Position numbers and translations under genes: made by a program. Positions 11,962-22,058 of a stretch of DNA of 64,000 nucleotides are shown here, in pieces. The DNA comes from Chiua virens (lineage: Eukaryota > Basidiomycota > Agaricomycetes > Boletales > Boletaceae), in the NCBI GenBank assembly GCA_019787685.1, contig JAHNUO010000009.1, positions 372,001 to 436,000 of the forward strand. The letters run 5' to 3'. The notes beneath the pieces are model-generated. The model did no database searches. It was given only the letters and a program-made list of their open reading frames with translations, and was not told the origin of the DNA. The stretch's first letter is position 1. Every line of letters starts with the position of its first letter.

Positions 11962-12815
11962 CTATCTGTCCATAAGCTGTGCTACTTGGTCCCTCCAACC
12001 ATTACCCCAATCATCCCAGCACATAGCCAGCATCACCGTATGTCTACCAATCGTACCCGCCCTCGGATCTCCCTCTCTGATATCCTCTCCGTTCCCCGCC
12101 TTGCCTTGATCGCCAGGAAACATTCTCTCCCATCTCAGCAACCCTTCTTTAGTGAATCCCATCCTCTCCGCAACCCTGATGGAAGCGTCATTTCGTTCCG
12201 AGGCCTGCCATTGAACACGCCGTAACCCGAGACCGGGAGGTGTGGCTGTGGGCAAGTCGAGTGCATAACGCAGAAGCAAGCCCACTGCATTCGTGGTGAC
12301 GTGCGTCCGCTGAAACGAAGGGAGCACGATGACGAAGCCGATCTCAATCTTGAGATGAACGGGTGAGCCGTTGAGGTATCCGACGATGCCGGCAAAGTCT
12401 GCGGAGGATAGCGCTATATTCGCATCCGTGCTCCCCGGGGTGCGCGATGATTTGGTTTTATCGATGATGGCGTAGAGGATCATGCCTCGATCTAGTTGGA
12501 TCCGGTCGTAGATGAGCTGCTGCACGAAATCGGTGGCGGAGGTAAAGGGTCCAAAAGGGAGGTGTTGGTAGAGCGTTGAGTGAGATAAAGAACCTTGGAA
12601 GAAGAGTTCAGCATGTTGGGAGGGCTGGCGGCATCGAAGAAGAGATCGTGTTGATGGTGTATTTACATGTCGTTAGAACTGCGATGGTCTTGCGGATCGA
12701 TTGCGGATCGGGGGACACTTACAATAAATGGCGACAACCTGACACGGTCGTTTTCAAGTTCACGAACCGGAAAGTCAAAGTTGAAGTCATAAGGGACGGT
12801 AGTTGGAGCTGACAT
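11962..12815 (-). CDS. GNAT-family N-acetyltransferase (RimJ/RimL type)
   Basis: Two exons on the minus strand, 12723-12815 and 11962-12624, make 251 residues. The start MSAPTTVPYDFNFDFPVREL is preferred to an in-frame upstream ATG because it opens directly on the FPVRELENDRVRLSPF block typical of fungal GNAT proteins. The core includes GIVGYL, EIGFVIVLPSFQRTHV (acetyl-CoA loop region), then ASERNDASIRVAERMGF, the usual RimJ/RimL ending before the last strand. It probably acetylates a small molecule or a protein N-terminus; the substrate is unknown. It is convergent with the carrier-like gene, about 200 bp away. Confidence 0.85.
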
Positions 12816-13013
12816 TGATGGTGGAGTAATATAGTATGATTGGCAAGGGAATCGGCTGAGTATCTGGAGGAACGCTCGCTGCGCAGTTGTGTTCAATGGT
12901 ATGTTCTTATCTTATCTTATTTTGGAGATCCAAGATGATGTCATTGATATTGCAATACACATAAAATGCTCGCATCGAGCACCTAGTTTCCTCACCATAA
13001 CAACCATTCCACG

Positions 13014-13332
13014 ATGGTGCGTATTACTCCACGTATGCCGTCCTTGTAATCCCTGCTCACATACGGTCTCAAAGGGTGCCATAATTTCATCTGTTGCCTC
13101 CATCATCAACACCACCGTCTCAGCGATCGTGGTGATCATCACCACGATCGTCAGTGAAGTTTCTGCGGTATGTCTCAGACAACATGACTCGACCACCTTT
13201 GTTCATCCCGAGTCCTAGATCCTGTTGTCCATTTGGGACTTGTTCGTGGATATTCTGTGCTGTCGGTGCTTCACCCCCTCGCGTCGCAGGTTTGGCAGAC
13301 GTTGGAGAAGGGCTGTTGGATCGGTGTATTGA
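13014..13332 (+). CDS. Small hydrophobic MG-type protein (69 aa)
   Basis: Three exons are inferred: the ATG alone (13014-13016), 13075-13167 and 13219-13332. The product starts MGAIISSVASIINTTVSAIV, stays strongly hydrophobic (two short helices rich in Ile/Val/Thr), then reads DLFVDILCCRCF and ends in an Arg-rich tail (PSRRRFGRRWRR). This plan of Met-Gly, a beta-branched hydrophobic stretch, a CC(x)C motif and a basic tail recurs in many small agaricomycete proteins of unknown role. Gly2 and the paired cysteines suggest lipid modification and membrane attachment, which is inference. The gene is too short and too split to appear as one ORF. The single-codon first exon is the weakest part of the model. 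Confidence 0.6.
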
Positions 13333-13948
13333 TGATAATATTGGCACGATTTTCCAACGAAGAGTGGACAAAGAATTTCCCAAACTTGAATATGTTTGCT
13401 CGATGTGCGACCAAGTTTTGATTTACGATGTTATGTATGTTCACGATAGTATATGGACATGACTCGTCATGACCAGATTGTCTTGTATTTCTGCCCTGGT
13501 AGATAGTATTTTCACTGTCTACTTTCGGTTATCGGTGTGCTGTCAGTCAGTGTGTCACTTATCAGCGCTCCAGCCTTCTTTGTTTCAGATCTGGCTCCCG
13601 AAGCGCGACTCGGATGTATCGGAGAATGCCGTAAAGCTTTCGTTTGCAGTCCGCAAAAGAAACCGGTCTGCATCTAACCAAGCGATGTGCATGATTCAGC
13701 GGACGCTCCAGGGTATAATGGCCTAATATATGGCCAAGTGTCATAGACGGTTCCGAGACCTACCACCAGTATCAAGTTCGTTTCGCCCCAGTTTGGATTC
13801 ATGGAATCATGAACGAAACGAACTTCGCGCTTCGATTCGACTCGAATCGGCAAACTTCTTCTATGGGCGACCGAACACCATACCAGTGATAACAATACCA
13901 CCATTCCCACTGAAAGAGATGTATGCTGTGTAACATTGATTTGCTGCA
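13333..13948. other. Intergenic region upstream of the first GH28 gene
   Basis: Presumed promoter region. No additional gene, RNA or repeat was recognised. Confidence 0.5.
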
Positions 13949-15677
13949 ATGCGTTTCGCTGTCGTCCTCCCACTTCTCTCACTTGCCCTTGCAGCCTCGC
14001 CCTATGTAAGTGTGGACGGCAATACTTGCGCCGTCATCCACATTGGAGGCGGTCAAGACGATGGCCCAAACATTATAGACGCGTTCGACCTTTGCAAGTG
14101 CGGAGGTACCATCGTTCTCGACAGGTACTATGTCGTGAACACCGTCCTCGTGATAACCGGTCTCCAAGACGTCAACATTCAACTGAGTGGGGTCGGTGAG
14201 TTGTCTTTTCAATATGCGTTCGCCTGCATTCAATCCGTTTCATAGTACAGTACACTCCGAATATCGCGTATTGGTCGCCCAACGCCTACTATATGGAATA
14301 TCAGAACGCGTGAGTTCTCTCCATGTGTCTCGTCTCCAGATTCTCATCCGTCCTAGAACAACATTTTGGTTTCTTTCCGGTCAGAATATCCACTTGTATG
14401 GCGGAGGTACCCTCGATGGCAACGGACAAGTGTGGTGGGACTATGTCAACAAGGTCACCCTTCTCTCCCTATCCCGATCGACGTTTTAAATCCTACATCT
14501 CATCAGACTGTGGAATTGGCAGATGGATCCATTACTCCCTTTCTCCGCCCAATTCCCCTTACCGTTGGCAATGCCTCGAACGTTATCGTCGAAGATCTCA
14601 CACAAATTGGCTCACCAGCCTGGGTATTCTTGTTTTTCTTCCAGTCGAACCATCTCACTCCGCGCATAGAACAATTTTGTCTACCAATCCACCAATGTGA
14701 CATACCGCAGAATGAACATTTCCTCGGCCTCTTATTCGTCCAACCCAGCCAAGAATTCTGGTACATTTCCTACCGAAAGTATCTCTTATCCTCCTTACGC
14801 CCGCGCTCTAGATGGCTGGGACATATACCGTTCCTCGTGTGTCATCATTGAAGATTCGACCATTAACAACGATGACGACTGTGTTTCCTTCAAGCCCAAC
14901 ACAACCGATACGGTGGTCCGGAACCTATACTGCAATGGCTCACACGGAATTTCCGTTGGTAGTCTCGGTCAGGTACGCTCATAGCGGCTTGGCTTGCCCT
15001 CGTCGGGATTGACTCCAGGATCATTCCAGTATGCTGGCGTAACCGACATCGCCGCCAACATCTATGCGAAGAACGTTTCCATGAACAATGCTCAGAATGG
15101 CGCACGCATCAAAGTATTTGGTGGCTCGCCAGATCCAAGCTCGACTGCGAGCAGAGGGACTGGATATGTCCGGGTGCGGTATCTTACAGCACTCGTCCCA
15201 CCGACCTTTCCAGCTAATCACATTTCTCCAGAATATCACCTTTGAGGACTTTTACGTCAACAACGTCGACCATCCAATTTACGTTGACTCGGTACGTTGT
15301 CCAGTCGCGAGAGTCAAGTTGCCCCTAGGCGTATCTTGACCAGAACTTGCTCTTCAGTGTTACTCTACGGCAGCCGATGTATGTGCGGAATATCCCAGCA
15401 AGGTAACCATCGCCGACGTCCACTGTAGGTACTCACTACTCTTGCGTTCATTTCGCTCATGTGTCCGTTGCCAGATATCAACGTCACCGGTGTGTCTTCT
15501 GGTAAGGCGGGCGCCGTTGTTGTCCAGCTTGAATGCTCGGCCGAATGTTATGGCATCACTGCGATGGGCACCGACTTGACGAGTCCTGGCGGTGATGCAG
15601 TATATTATTGTGAAAACATTGCGGATGAGAGTGCGCTCGATTTCTCGTGCACGGCGCCGCCTGCGTGGTCCTTGTAG
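13949..15677 (+). CDS. GH28 pectinase (exo-polygalacturonase type), copy 1
   Basis: Ten exons (13949-14195, 14246-14309, 14357-14453, 14507-14623, 14670-14760, 14812-14972, 15030-15173, 15232-15291, 15358-15424, 15475-15677) give 416 residues in one clean frame. A signal peptide ([17 protein letters not shown]) opens the protein. The GH28 beta-helix shows its catalytic s blocks: SDGWD, NNDDDC with the catalytic aspartates, [12 protein letters not shown] and the substrate-binding RIK. It acts outside the cell on pectin galacturonan, probably from chain ends as in related fungal exo-enzymes. Copy 2 (20082-21822) lies in opposite orientation and has the same ten-exon plan, with exons 2-10 of identical length. 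Confidence 0.93.
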
Positions 15678-16079
15678 AGAGCGATTCATTTTGAACGCGC
15701 ATCTTTGGACTGGCTGGTTGTCAAGGTTGAATATCTGTAGGGCATCCCAAAATGTAAACACGTTCACACTGTCGCTAGTGAGTCTACAAATGTACGCTGA
15801 TTCATGGTGATTTACAAGTAATTCGAAATAGTCTTTTTCAACACTTGCCAATCATCTTCATATTCGATCATCAAACTCTTCGTATCGCGGCCTTTGGTGA
15901 GTTCCTCATTCAGCTGACGGGTTGGGTACCGTACGCCTCCTTACTTCCCCAATCAAAGTCTACCAAGGCTATTGTGTTGTTGTGACAAACTATATTATTT
16001 GGTGCGCAAGTCTCCATGGACGTTCTTCCTTATGAAATTCCTTGATTATTCTGCGCAGTTTTTCAGATAATGCATCACG
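15678..16079. other. Short intergenic region
   Basis: 3' flank of GH28 copy 1 and edge of the relic that follows. No feature recognised. Confidence 0.4.
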
Positions 16080-17520
16080 TCAAAGTGATGTTCAAGAGGT
16101 CTAGATCCCGGGGTTTGAAGGTTTTGGCCGTCCAGATATTCCATCGCCACGACGAATTCTCCCCCAGGTAACCTGTGGACTGGATAGAGTTTGGGTGCAC
16201 ATTTGAGGCGAGCACAAAGACCATGTAGTTCGGTGTAGTATGAATGTCAGCTTGATGACAATTTGAGCAGAGGAGCCGTCCAACATTGCATTGGCTTTGT
16301 AAAGGTGACTTGGAGAACTCTTGTCTAGCACGTCGGTGATTTGAAAAGTGATGTCTGACCCAGGGCGGCCGAATCGAGGTAGCGTATGGATATATGGAAG
16401 GAAAGGATGGTGAATAACAGGGGGTAGCTTGGCATCTTGGTCTGAGCATGCTGCGTGATTGAATCGATGTGTTCTAATGCGGCGGCAAATGCAGCATCAA
16501 GTAGTGACCGATCACCGTGCAGACACCAAAGAGAAGGGGACACAAACTATTGGTCCAGCTAGGCCGAGTGCGAACATTGTCACAGTAGCGCCTAAGATCA
16601 CGAAAATTCAGTAATTTGAGGGCAAGTCCGTGTAAAATGTAACCTACCAACAACCGTAATCCCAAGAACAGGAAACCTCAAGCGCTTACGGACATTTGAG
16701 TCGTTTACCTCGTTAACGGTACGGCGTTGGTATCCCCCTCTTCGTTCTTGAACTTGACGATAATGCAAGGTATATGGCGGGGTCCCAAATAGTAGTGGTC
16801 GTCACGCTCGATTGATTTGCCATTGACGACACTGGTAGGAGTGGTTGCACTCACGATCTTACTGCCAGCAACCACGTTCTGCTTGAATATTTCATTTAGA
16901 CTGCAGACCAAACCTCTGCTTGCCAGACTTCTTGGCGTAGATCCGCCATGCTGTCCGCAAACACCTCAACACCCCTTTCAAGTCTTCCGTCAACACCAGT
17001 TTGGTGAAATTGACCTGGCCATGTCAACGTTGAAGGAATTGACCGAATCCATGGAAGAGTACTTCAATGGGTGGCAGATGTTAACGTCCATGCGTCTCCG
17101 AGTCATCACGGCCGACCGTTCAGTAAGAGATGCAAGCACATGGCGCATGATCTGACTCCCTTGAGCCCTGAAGGCATATTCTTGAGGGCTTCTACCACCG
17201 TCATAAATTCGAAAGTCAATGTCAACTATTAGTAGAATAAGGATATGAGATACGCACCTGAATCCACAAAAACCATTTGTAGACGGTCTCCCAGGAGTTG
17301 ATCTCCAAGAACATCCAGCAGTGAATGGTGAAGCAGCAAGGGTCGACTCCCTCCAGGGGATAGTTGCCCAATAAGATGGACTTGTTCTGGGATTTTGTAG
17401 AGACGGGCCTTGAACGAAGGTGTGGTGCTCGTCGCCTGTCCGAGCAGCACCATTGGTGTACTGGGAGATGAACATATTCGAGGATACCGGGATGGAAGTA
17501 TAATTGTTAACTTCCCCGGT
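16080..17520 (-). pseudogene. Decayed kinase-like protein gene
   Basis: Read on the minus strand, protein-like blocks appear in order but in different frames. The blocks are SNMFISQYTNG, IPEQVHLIGQLSPGGSRPLL, HSLLDVLGDQLLGDRLQMVF, VDIDFRIYDGGRSPQEYAFR, a repeat-free basic stretch, LNEIFKQNVVAG, VPCIIVKF-like HIPCIIVKFKNEEGDTNA, and finally YTELHGLCARLKCAPKLYPV with GEFVVAMEYLDGQN. The last part resembles the hinge (VAMEYL) of the large agaricomycete family that carries a degenerate kinase fold. At least two frame changes and missing segments show that it is broken. Family assignment comes from memory of such proteins and is tentative. Confidence 0.55.
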
Positions 17521-17959
17521 CAGTGATAGTTATGATGGGCGAGTGTGTTTAGGGCCATGGACTTGTTGTCCACCAAAGTATCGCATGCTCGTGGGCAGTG
17601 ACGCTCTTCGAAATTCGATCCGACTCTGCCAAGCTTCGTATTGACTTTCCATCATCTCAAGGCTCCGTCACACTCGCTTCACTCAAAAACCAAACCCGCC
17701 GGCCACTAGCTTCGATAAGGCGACTTTCTGCAATTCCTAGCTGTATGGCAGAGACAAGGCCCAGTTTTCGCTCGTCATCTTGTACCCGCCGTTATCATTC
17801 AGTCGCTCTTTCATACGTTGTCACCGCTCCCCACGGACGATCTGAAGACGAGGCTTCAAGTTGGCGAGTGAACTCAGTTCCCGCCAGAATATCTGTAAGA
17901 GATTGACGGCTCGAAACGAAGCTCGCACAGCAACGGCTGCTTCTTCGGTCTCCCACCCT

Positions 17960-18400
17960 CATCACAGAGAGCAAACCCGAAGAGGTCGAAGCCGTGCACG
18001 AGCCCGGTCACTGATGCCACATGCACCCCCACCAAGCTGTTCTGCATCTCCCAGGTTTACATCCTTAACATCCTCGCGCTCTTCCCTGCGTTTTTGCACG
18101 CGCCGCAGTTTCTCCGCGCGTTTGGTTTCTTAAAGATGGTCTCGGCGCGTCCACCGACAATCATGGCGTTTTTGTTGCTCCAGGTACGTGTGTGAGTGGT
18201 CGCGCTGGTGGATGTGCTTAACGAACGCGTAGATGCTCTTGACCTCGATGGAAGCGTTTATCGGCATTGCGCTCAACTTTGTCTCACGCCGATTTGAGCG
18301 GGAAGCGGATCGCTTTGTATATAGCTCCAGGATCGATTGAGTGCACCGGAGATACAAGACATGCGTGACTAACTGAGGCGGGCGCTCATCATGCTCTGCT
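17960..18400 (+). pseudogene. STE24: STE24 (CaaX protease) gene fragment, decayed
   Basis: Nucleotide and protein similarity to the STE24 gene at 37748-39468 is direct. The fragment reads ESKPEEVEAVHEPGH then a stop (intact gene: ESKPDEVEAVLAHELGHWYH), then TKLFCISQVYILNILALFPA, FLHAPQFLRAFGFLKMVS and ARPPTIMAFLLLQ. An intron relic follows, then TSMEAFIGIALNFVSRRFER and EADRF, and RLSAPEIQDM with stops. The zinc-binding HELGH is lost (HEPGH), a stop sits just after it, and later frame breaks follow. It covers only the central third of the protease and lies on the opposite strand to its parent. Confidence 0.82.
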
Positions 18401-18639
18401 CTCGCTTTACTCATTGACAATCAGCGACGACGGAGGGTCCAAGGATTTCGACTTCCGCCAGAACCTGTCCCTCTTCCTGTCGTGGAATTGGCTCAGTATT
18501 GACCCTAAGAAACCTTGTATAACATATACCAACTGGAAGGCTTGCTATGGTGCGTTCAGGTTTTTTGTCGGTACCAAGTACGATCCAAACCTACGTCCCT
18601 CTCCCCATCACAGAAACCCGTGTTTGGGAGCTTTCGCTA

Positions 18640-19320
18640 GAACATCGTTCCCTGCTATCACGCGTCAAATTCGAGGATGTGATGAGAAAGCTTGTGATGC
18701 TCATACGGGAGTTCTAGGACTCGGACACGACTGTCTTCCCGAACGTGAGAGTCCCAAAAGAATTTTACCCCCATCAGTTACGCATCTGGTGTGCCCGACC
18801 GCCGATTTTTCGACTTCTTCCGTTACCTGCTGCCGGCCCGTACAGGAAAAGACAGCCGACATTCTCCGATCTCTATATTTCTTCCTACACACCGACCTTG
18901 ATTGCCCTCCTTGTCCACTCGACAGCACAGGCCATCAGACTCATCTGCAGAACCCCAGCGACTATGTTCACTTTGCTGTCACGGCGTCCCGTATCGGAGG
19001 CGACCGTTTGAATCCGGCTTTGCATTAGAAAACGGCCTTTTCAAGGTCGAAGATATCGATATCATGCGCTACTTTAAGTGTGCACAATTTTCGTACCTGT
19101 CTGTGTCATACGACGGTGGGCGACGAGAGTCCGGACGAAGCGATCCATCTCGCTTCGGCGATGGAGTTTGCAGGCTTCCGTTCGGTCACTGGGACGATGT
19201 GGGCGGTGAATGATGCACACGCGAACGCGATCACGTCTGCGTTTTGCGAGTGTATATGGACGACGGGCGTTGCATCGGACAGTGAGGTGCCTTCGTTCGG
19301 ATGCGGCGCCGTTTGATCAG
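18640..19320 (+). pseudogene. CHAT-domain (caspase-like) gene fragment
   Basis: Blocks typical of the CHAT peptidase-like domain at the C-terminus of fungal tetratricopeptide-repeat proteins are present in different frames. They are QLRIWCARPPIFRLLPLPAA, GPYRKRQPTFSDLYISSYTP, then VCHTTVGDESPDEAIHLASA and MEFAGFRSVTGTMWAVNDAH. The last two correspond to the ACHTAAGD (Cys-His region) and GFRSVIGTMWAV signatures. A frame change near 19078, a stop near 19026 and the lack of the upstream repeat domain mark it as a relic. Upstream (18414-18640) nothing is recognisable. Confidence 0.65.
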
Positions 19321-20081
19321 CGGATTTTGCATGTACACATGTGTGCCTAGATACCGATGGGCCCAGTCTTGAGCGCTTGAACTCCATCGGTAGTCGTATT
19401 TCTAAATTCTGTGATTCAGGGACGGAACAGCACGGAAGCTGTACTTTATCCGAGGACCAATTATCCATGTTTCGGACTCGGACTCGGAGTCTTTCCAGAG
19501 AGCCGGAACGACGAGCAAGCACTCGTCGATGAAAATGGACGACCGACTCCATGACGGGGGCCCTCGGCCACATCTTGCTATCTCGTTTACCCTAATCGCT
19601 GGAATGGAGGGATCGACTCAGCGATGGCATTCCTGTCGTAAATTCGAGGGTTGAAACTCGTAATGCAACAAGCATCAAATCGCGATGCGTTCCAATCAAC
19701 GTGGACGCAGCCTTACAAAACTAGAAACCCCCCTGTGCCCGATTGACGGCTATTGCAAAAGAAAAAAAGGTTCCGCGGGATGTGGATCGAGGCCGTTACC
19801 GCCGTATTTCCAATGCAGTCATTCAAAATAGCGTCATTCACTTGCCGCTTCGAAGCGGAAAAACAAAGGTGCCGCCTGGATATATCAGATCAAGGCGGTT
19901 TGCGCCCAGCACCATTGCGTGTGACCGCTCCTTCAGGTTGAGTGGACGGATGCCACGATGCAACCAATTAGATATATTCATTCCCTCGGTCGCGGGAGGC
20001 AGTCAGTATACAATGAAAAGTCACTCTATTCCGGAGCGTCCTATTTTTGAGACTACACATCCATATTTGAACAAATGACAT
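19321..20081. other. Intergenic region between the CHAT relic and GH28 copy 2
   Basis: No supported gene. ORFs here are short and lack family motifs; further unrecognised relics are possible given the neighbours. Confidence 0.4.
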
Positions 20082-21822
20082 CTATGAAGACGCTGCAGGG
20101 GGCATCGTACACGGGAAATCAAGCGCGGTCTCGTTGGCGATGTTTTCACAGTAATACACCGCAGGACCATCGGGACTCGTCAAGTTGGTGCCAGCTGCGG
20201 TGATGCCATAGCATTCAGCCGAACACTCAAGCTGGACGACAATGTCGCCTTCAGCACCGGAAGACATTCCAGTGACATTCATATCTGACAAAGAATGAAC
20301 CTCTGAAGGGAACAAATGCGAGTAAAGCGAGTACGTACAGTGGATGTCGGAGATAGTCAGGTTGCTAGGATATTCAGCGCAAACATTGGCCGCGGTGTCA
20401 TAGCACTGAGAGCGATCGGTCCGTGAAGCTATTTAAGTAAATACAAGGCCAGATAACGCACCTGGTCAATGTAAATCGGGTTGTCGACATTATTGACGTA
20501 AAAGTCCTCAAACGTGATATTCTAGTGAGAACGTCGAGTCAATTGACTTGAAATATGTGATCCGGTGGGACGAGTAAAAATACTGCACCTGGACATAACC
20601 AGTACCTCCGCCTGCCGTTGAGTTCGGATACGGTGAACCGCCAAATACTTTGATGCGTGCACCATTCTGGGCGTTGTTCATGGATACGTTCTTTACGTAG
20701 ATGTTTGCGACAATGTCGGTTTCGCCAGCATACTGGAATCATCCCGGAGTCAATTCGAACCCACCAGCCGAGCTCCTTTGAGCGTACCTGACCGAGACTA
20801 CCAACGGAGATTCCATGAGAGCCGTTGCAGTAAAGGTTGCGGACTACCGTATTGGTGGTGTTTGGCTTGAAGGAGACACAGTCGTCGTCATTGTGAATGG
20901 TCGAGTCCTCGATGGTGACATACGAGGAACGGTAAATGTCCCAGCCATCTGAAAGTGCAAGTATGAGTAAAGAGGGCAGCAAATATGTTAGGGAAGAAAG
21001 GATACCGGAATTCGTTGCGGGGTTTGACGAATAGGACGTCGACGAAATGTTCATTCTACGGTATGTCACATTGGTAGATTGGTAAACAAAGTTGTTCTGT
21101 GGTGGGGTGAGAATGAGGCAGCCAGGAGGAAGAATGAGAATACCCAGAATGGTGAGCCGATTTGTGTGAGATCTTCGACGAGAACGTCAGAAGCATTACC
21201 CACGGTAAGGGGTACTGGACGTGCAAAGGTGGTGGAAGAACCACCGGCTGTTCCCACAGTCTGTTGTATTGTGAGGTTCAAAATGACGATCGGGGTGGGA
21301 AGAAAGGGTGACCTGGTTGCAATAGTCCCACCAAACTTGACCGTTGGCATCAAGGGTGCCTCCGCCGTAGAGGTGAATATTGTCACCGGAAAGGAACCAG
21401 AGCGTTGTGCTGGAATGGATGAGAATCCGAACGAGACTTCAGCCTCGATGTAGTACGTACGCGTTCTGGTACTCCATATAGTAAGAGTTGGGTGACCAAT
21501 ACGCGATGTTCGGGGTATATTGGACTGAGAAGTGGGGTCAGTGGATGCACGGACCGATACTAGACGCCGAGGATGACTTGCCAACACCGCTGAGTTGTAT
21601 GTTGGCATCATGGAGACCGGTGATTACGAGAACGGTGTTCACGACATAGTACCTGTCGAGGACGATGGTGCCCCCGGATCCGCAAGCGTCGAACGCGTGG
21701 ATGATGTTCGGGCCATCGTCTTGTCCACCTCCGATAGGGACGACGGTGCAGGTGTTGCCATCCACCTTGACATATGGCGAGGCTGCTAGAACGAGTGGGA
21801 GGAGAGCGGCGAGACGTGGCAT
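20082..21822 (-). CDS. GH28 pectinase (exo-polygalacturonase type), copy 2
   Basis: Ten exons on the minus strand (21582-21822, 21461-21524, 21313-21409, 21144-21260, 21006-21096, 20788-20948, 20589-20732, 20462-20521, 20339-20405, 20082-20284) give 414 residues in one frame. A signal peptide (MPRLAALLPLVLAAS) is followed by the same GH28 blocks as copy 1: [22 protein letters not shown] and RIK. Exons 2-10 have exactly the lengths of copy 1. Intron 1 uses a GC donor (GCAAGT) where copy 1 uses GT at the same site. The two genes are convergent and probably arose by local inverted duplication. The start is about 240 bp from the divergent Med25-like gene, so the two share a promoter interval. Confidence 0.93.
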
Positions 21823-22058
21823 GGAAAGTGATTAATGATACATGGGTATGCATTTTTATGTGGTTTAGTGCAAAGAAGAGGAAGTGGAGAGGGCCGGACT
21901 TACCGACGGGCCGGGGAATGGACGGGACCGAAAGTGGATAGGGGGTGCGATCAATTTGTCTCCGCTATGGATCGATAACCCCGACTAGGATGCCACGTGA
22001 GCGACTTGAAGAAACCCTTCAAGCCCGATGCCAGAGTGACTCTCTCTTTCATACCATC

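Noticed and set aside
12912..13196. Minus-strand ORF opposite the small hydrophobic gene
   Set aside because: Its hydrophobic run is the antisense of the palindromic codons; the plus-strand reading gives the recognisable MG...CCRC...Arg-rich plan.
19743..20078. Open stretches between the CHAT relic and GH28 copy 2 as another gene
   Set aside because: No start, splice or family evidence; stops interrupt all coherent readings.
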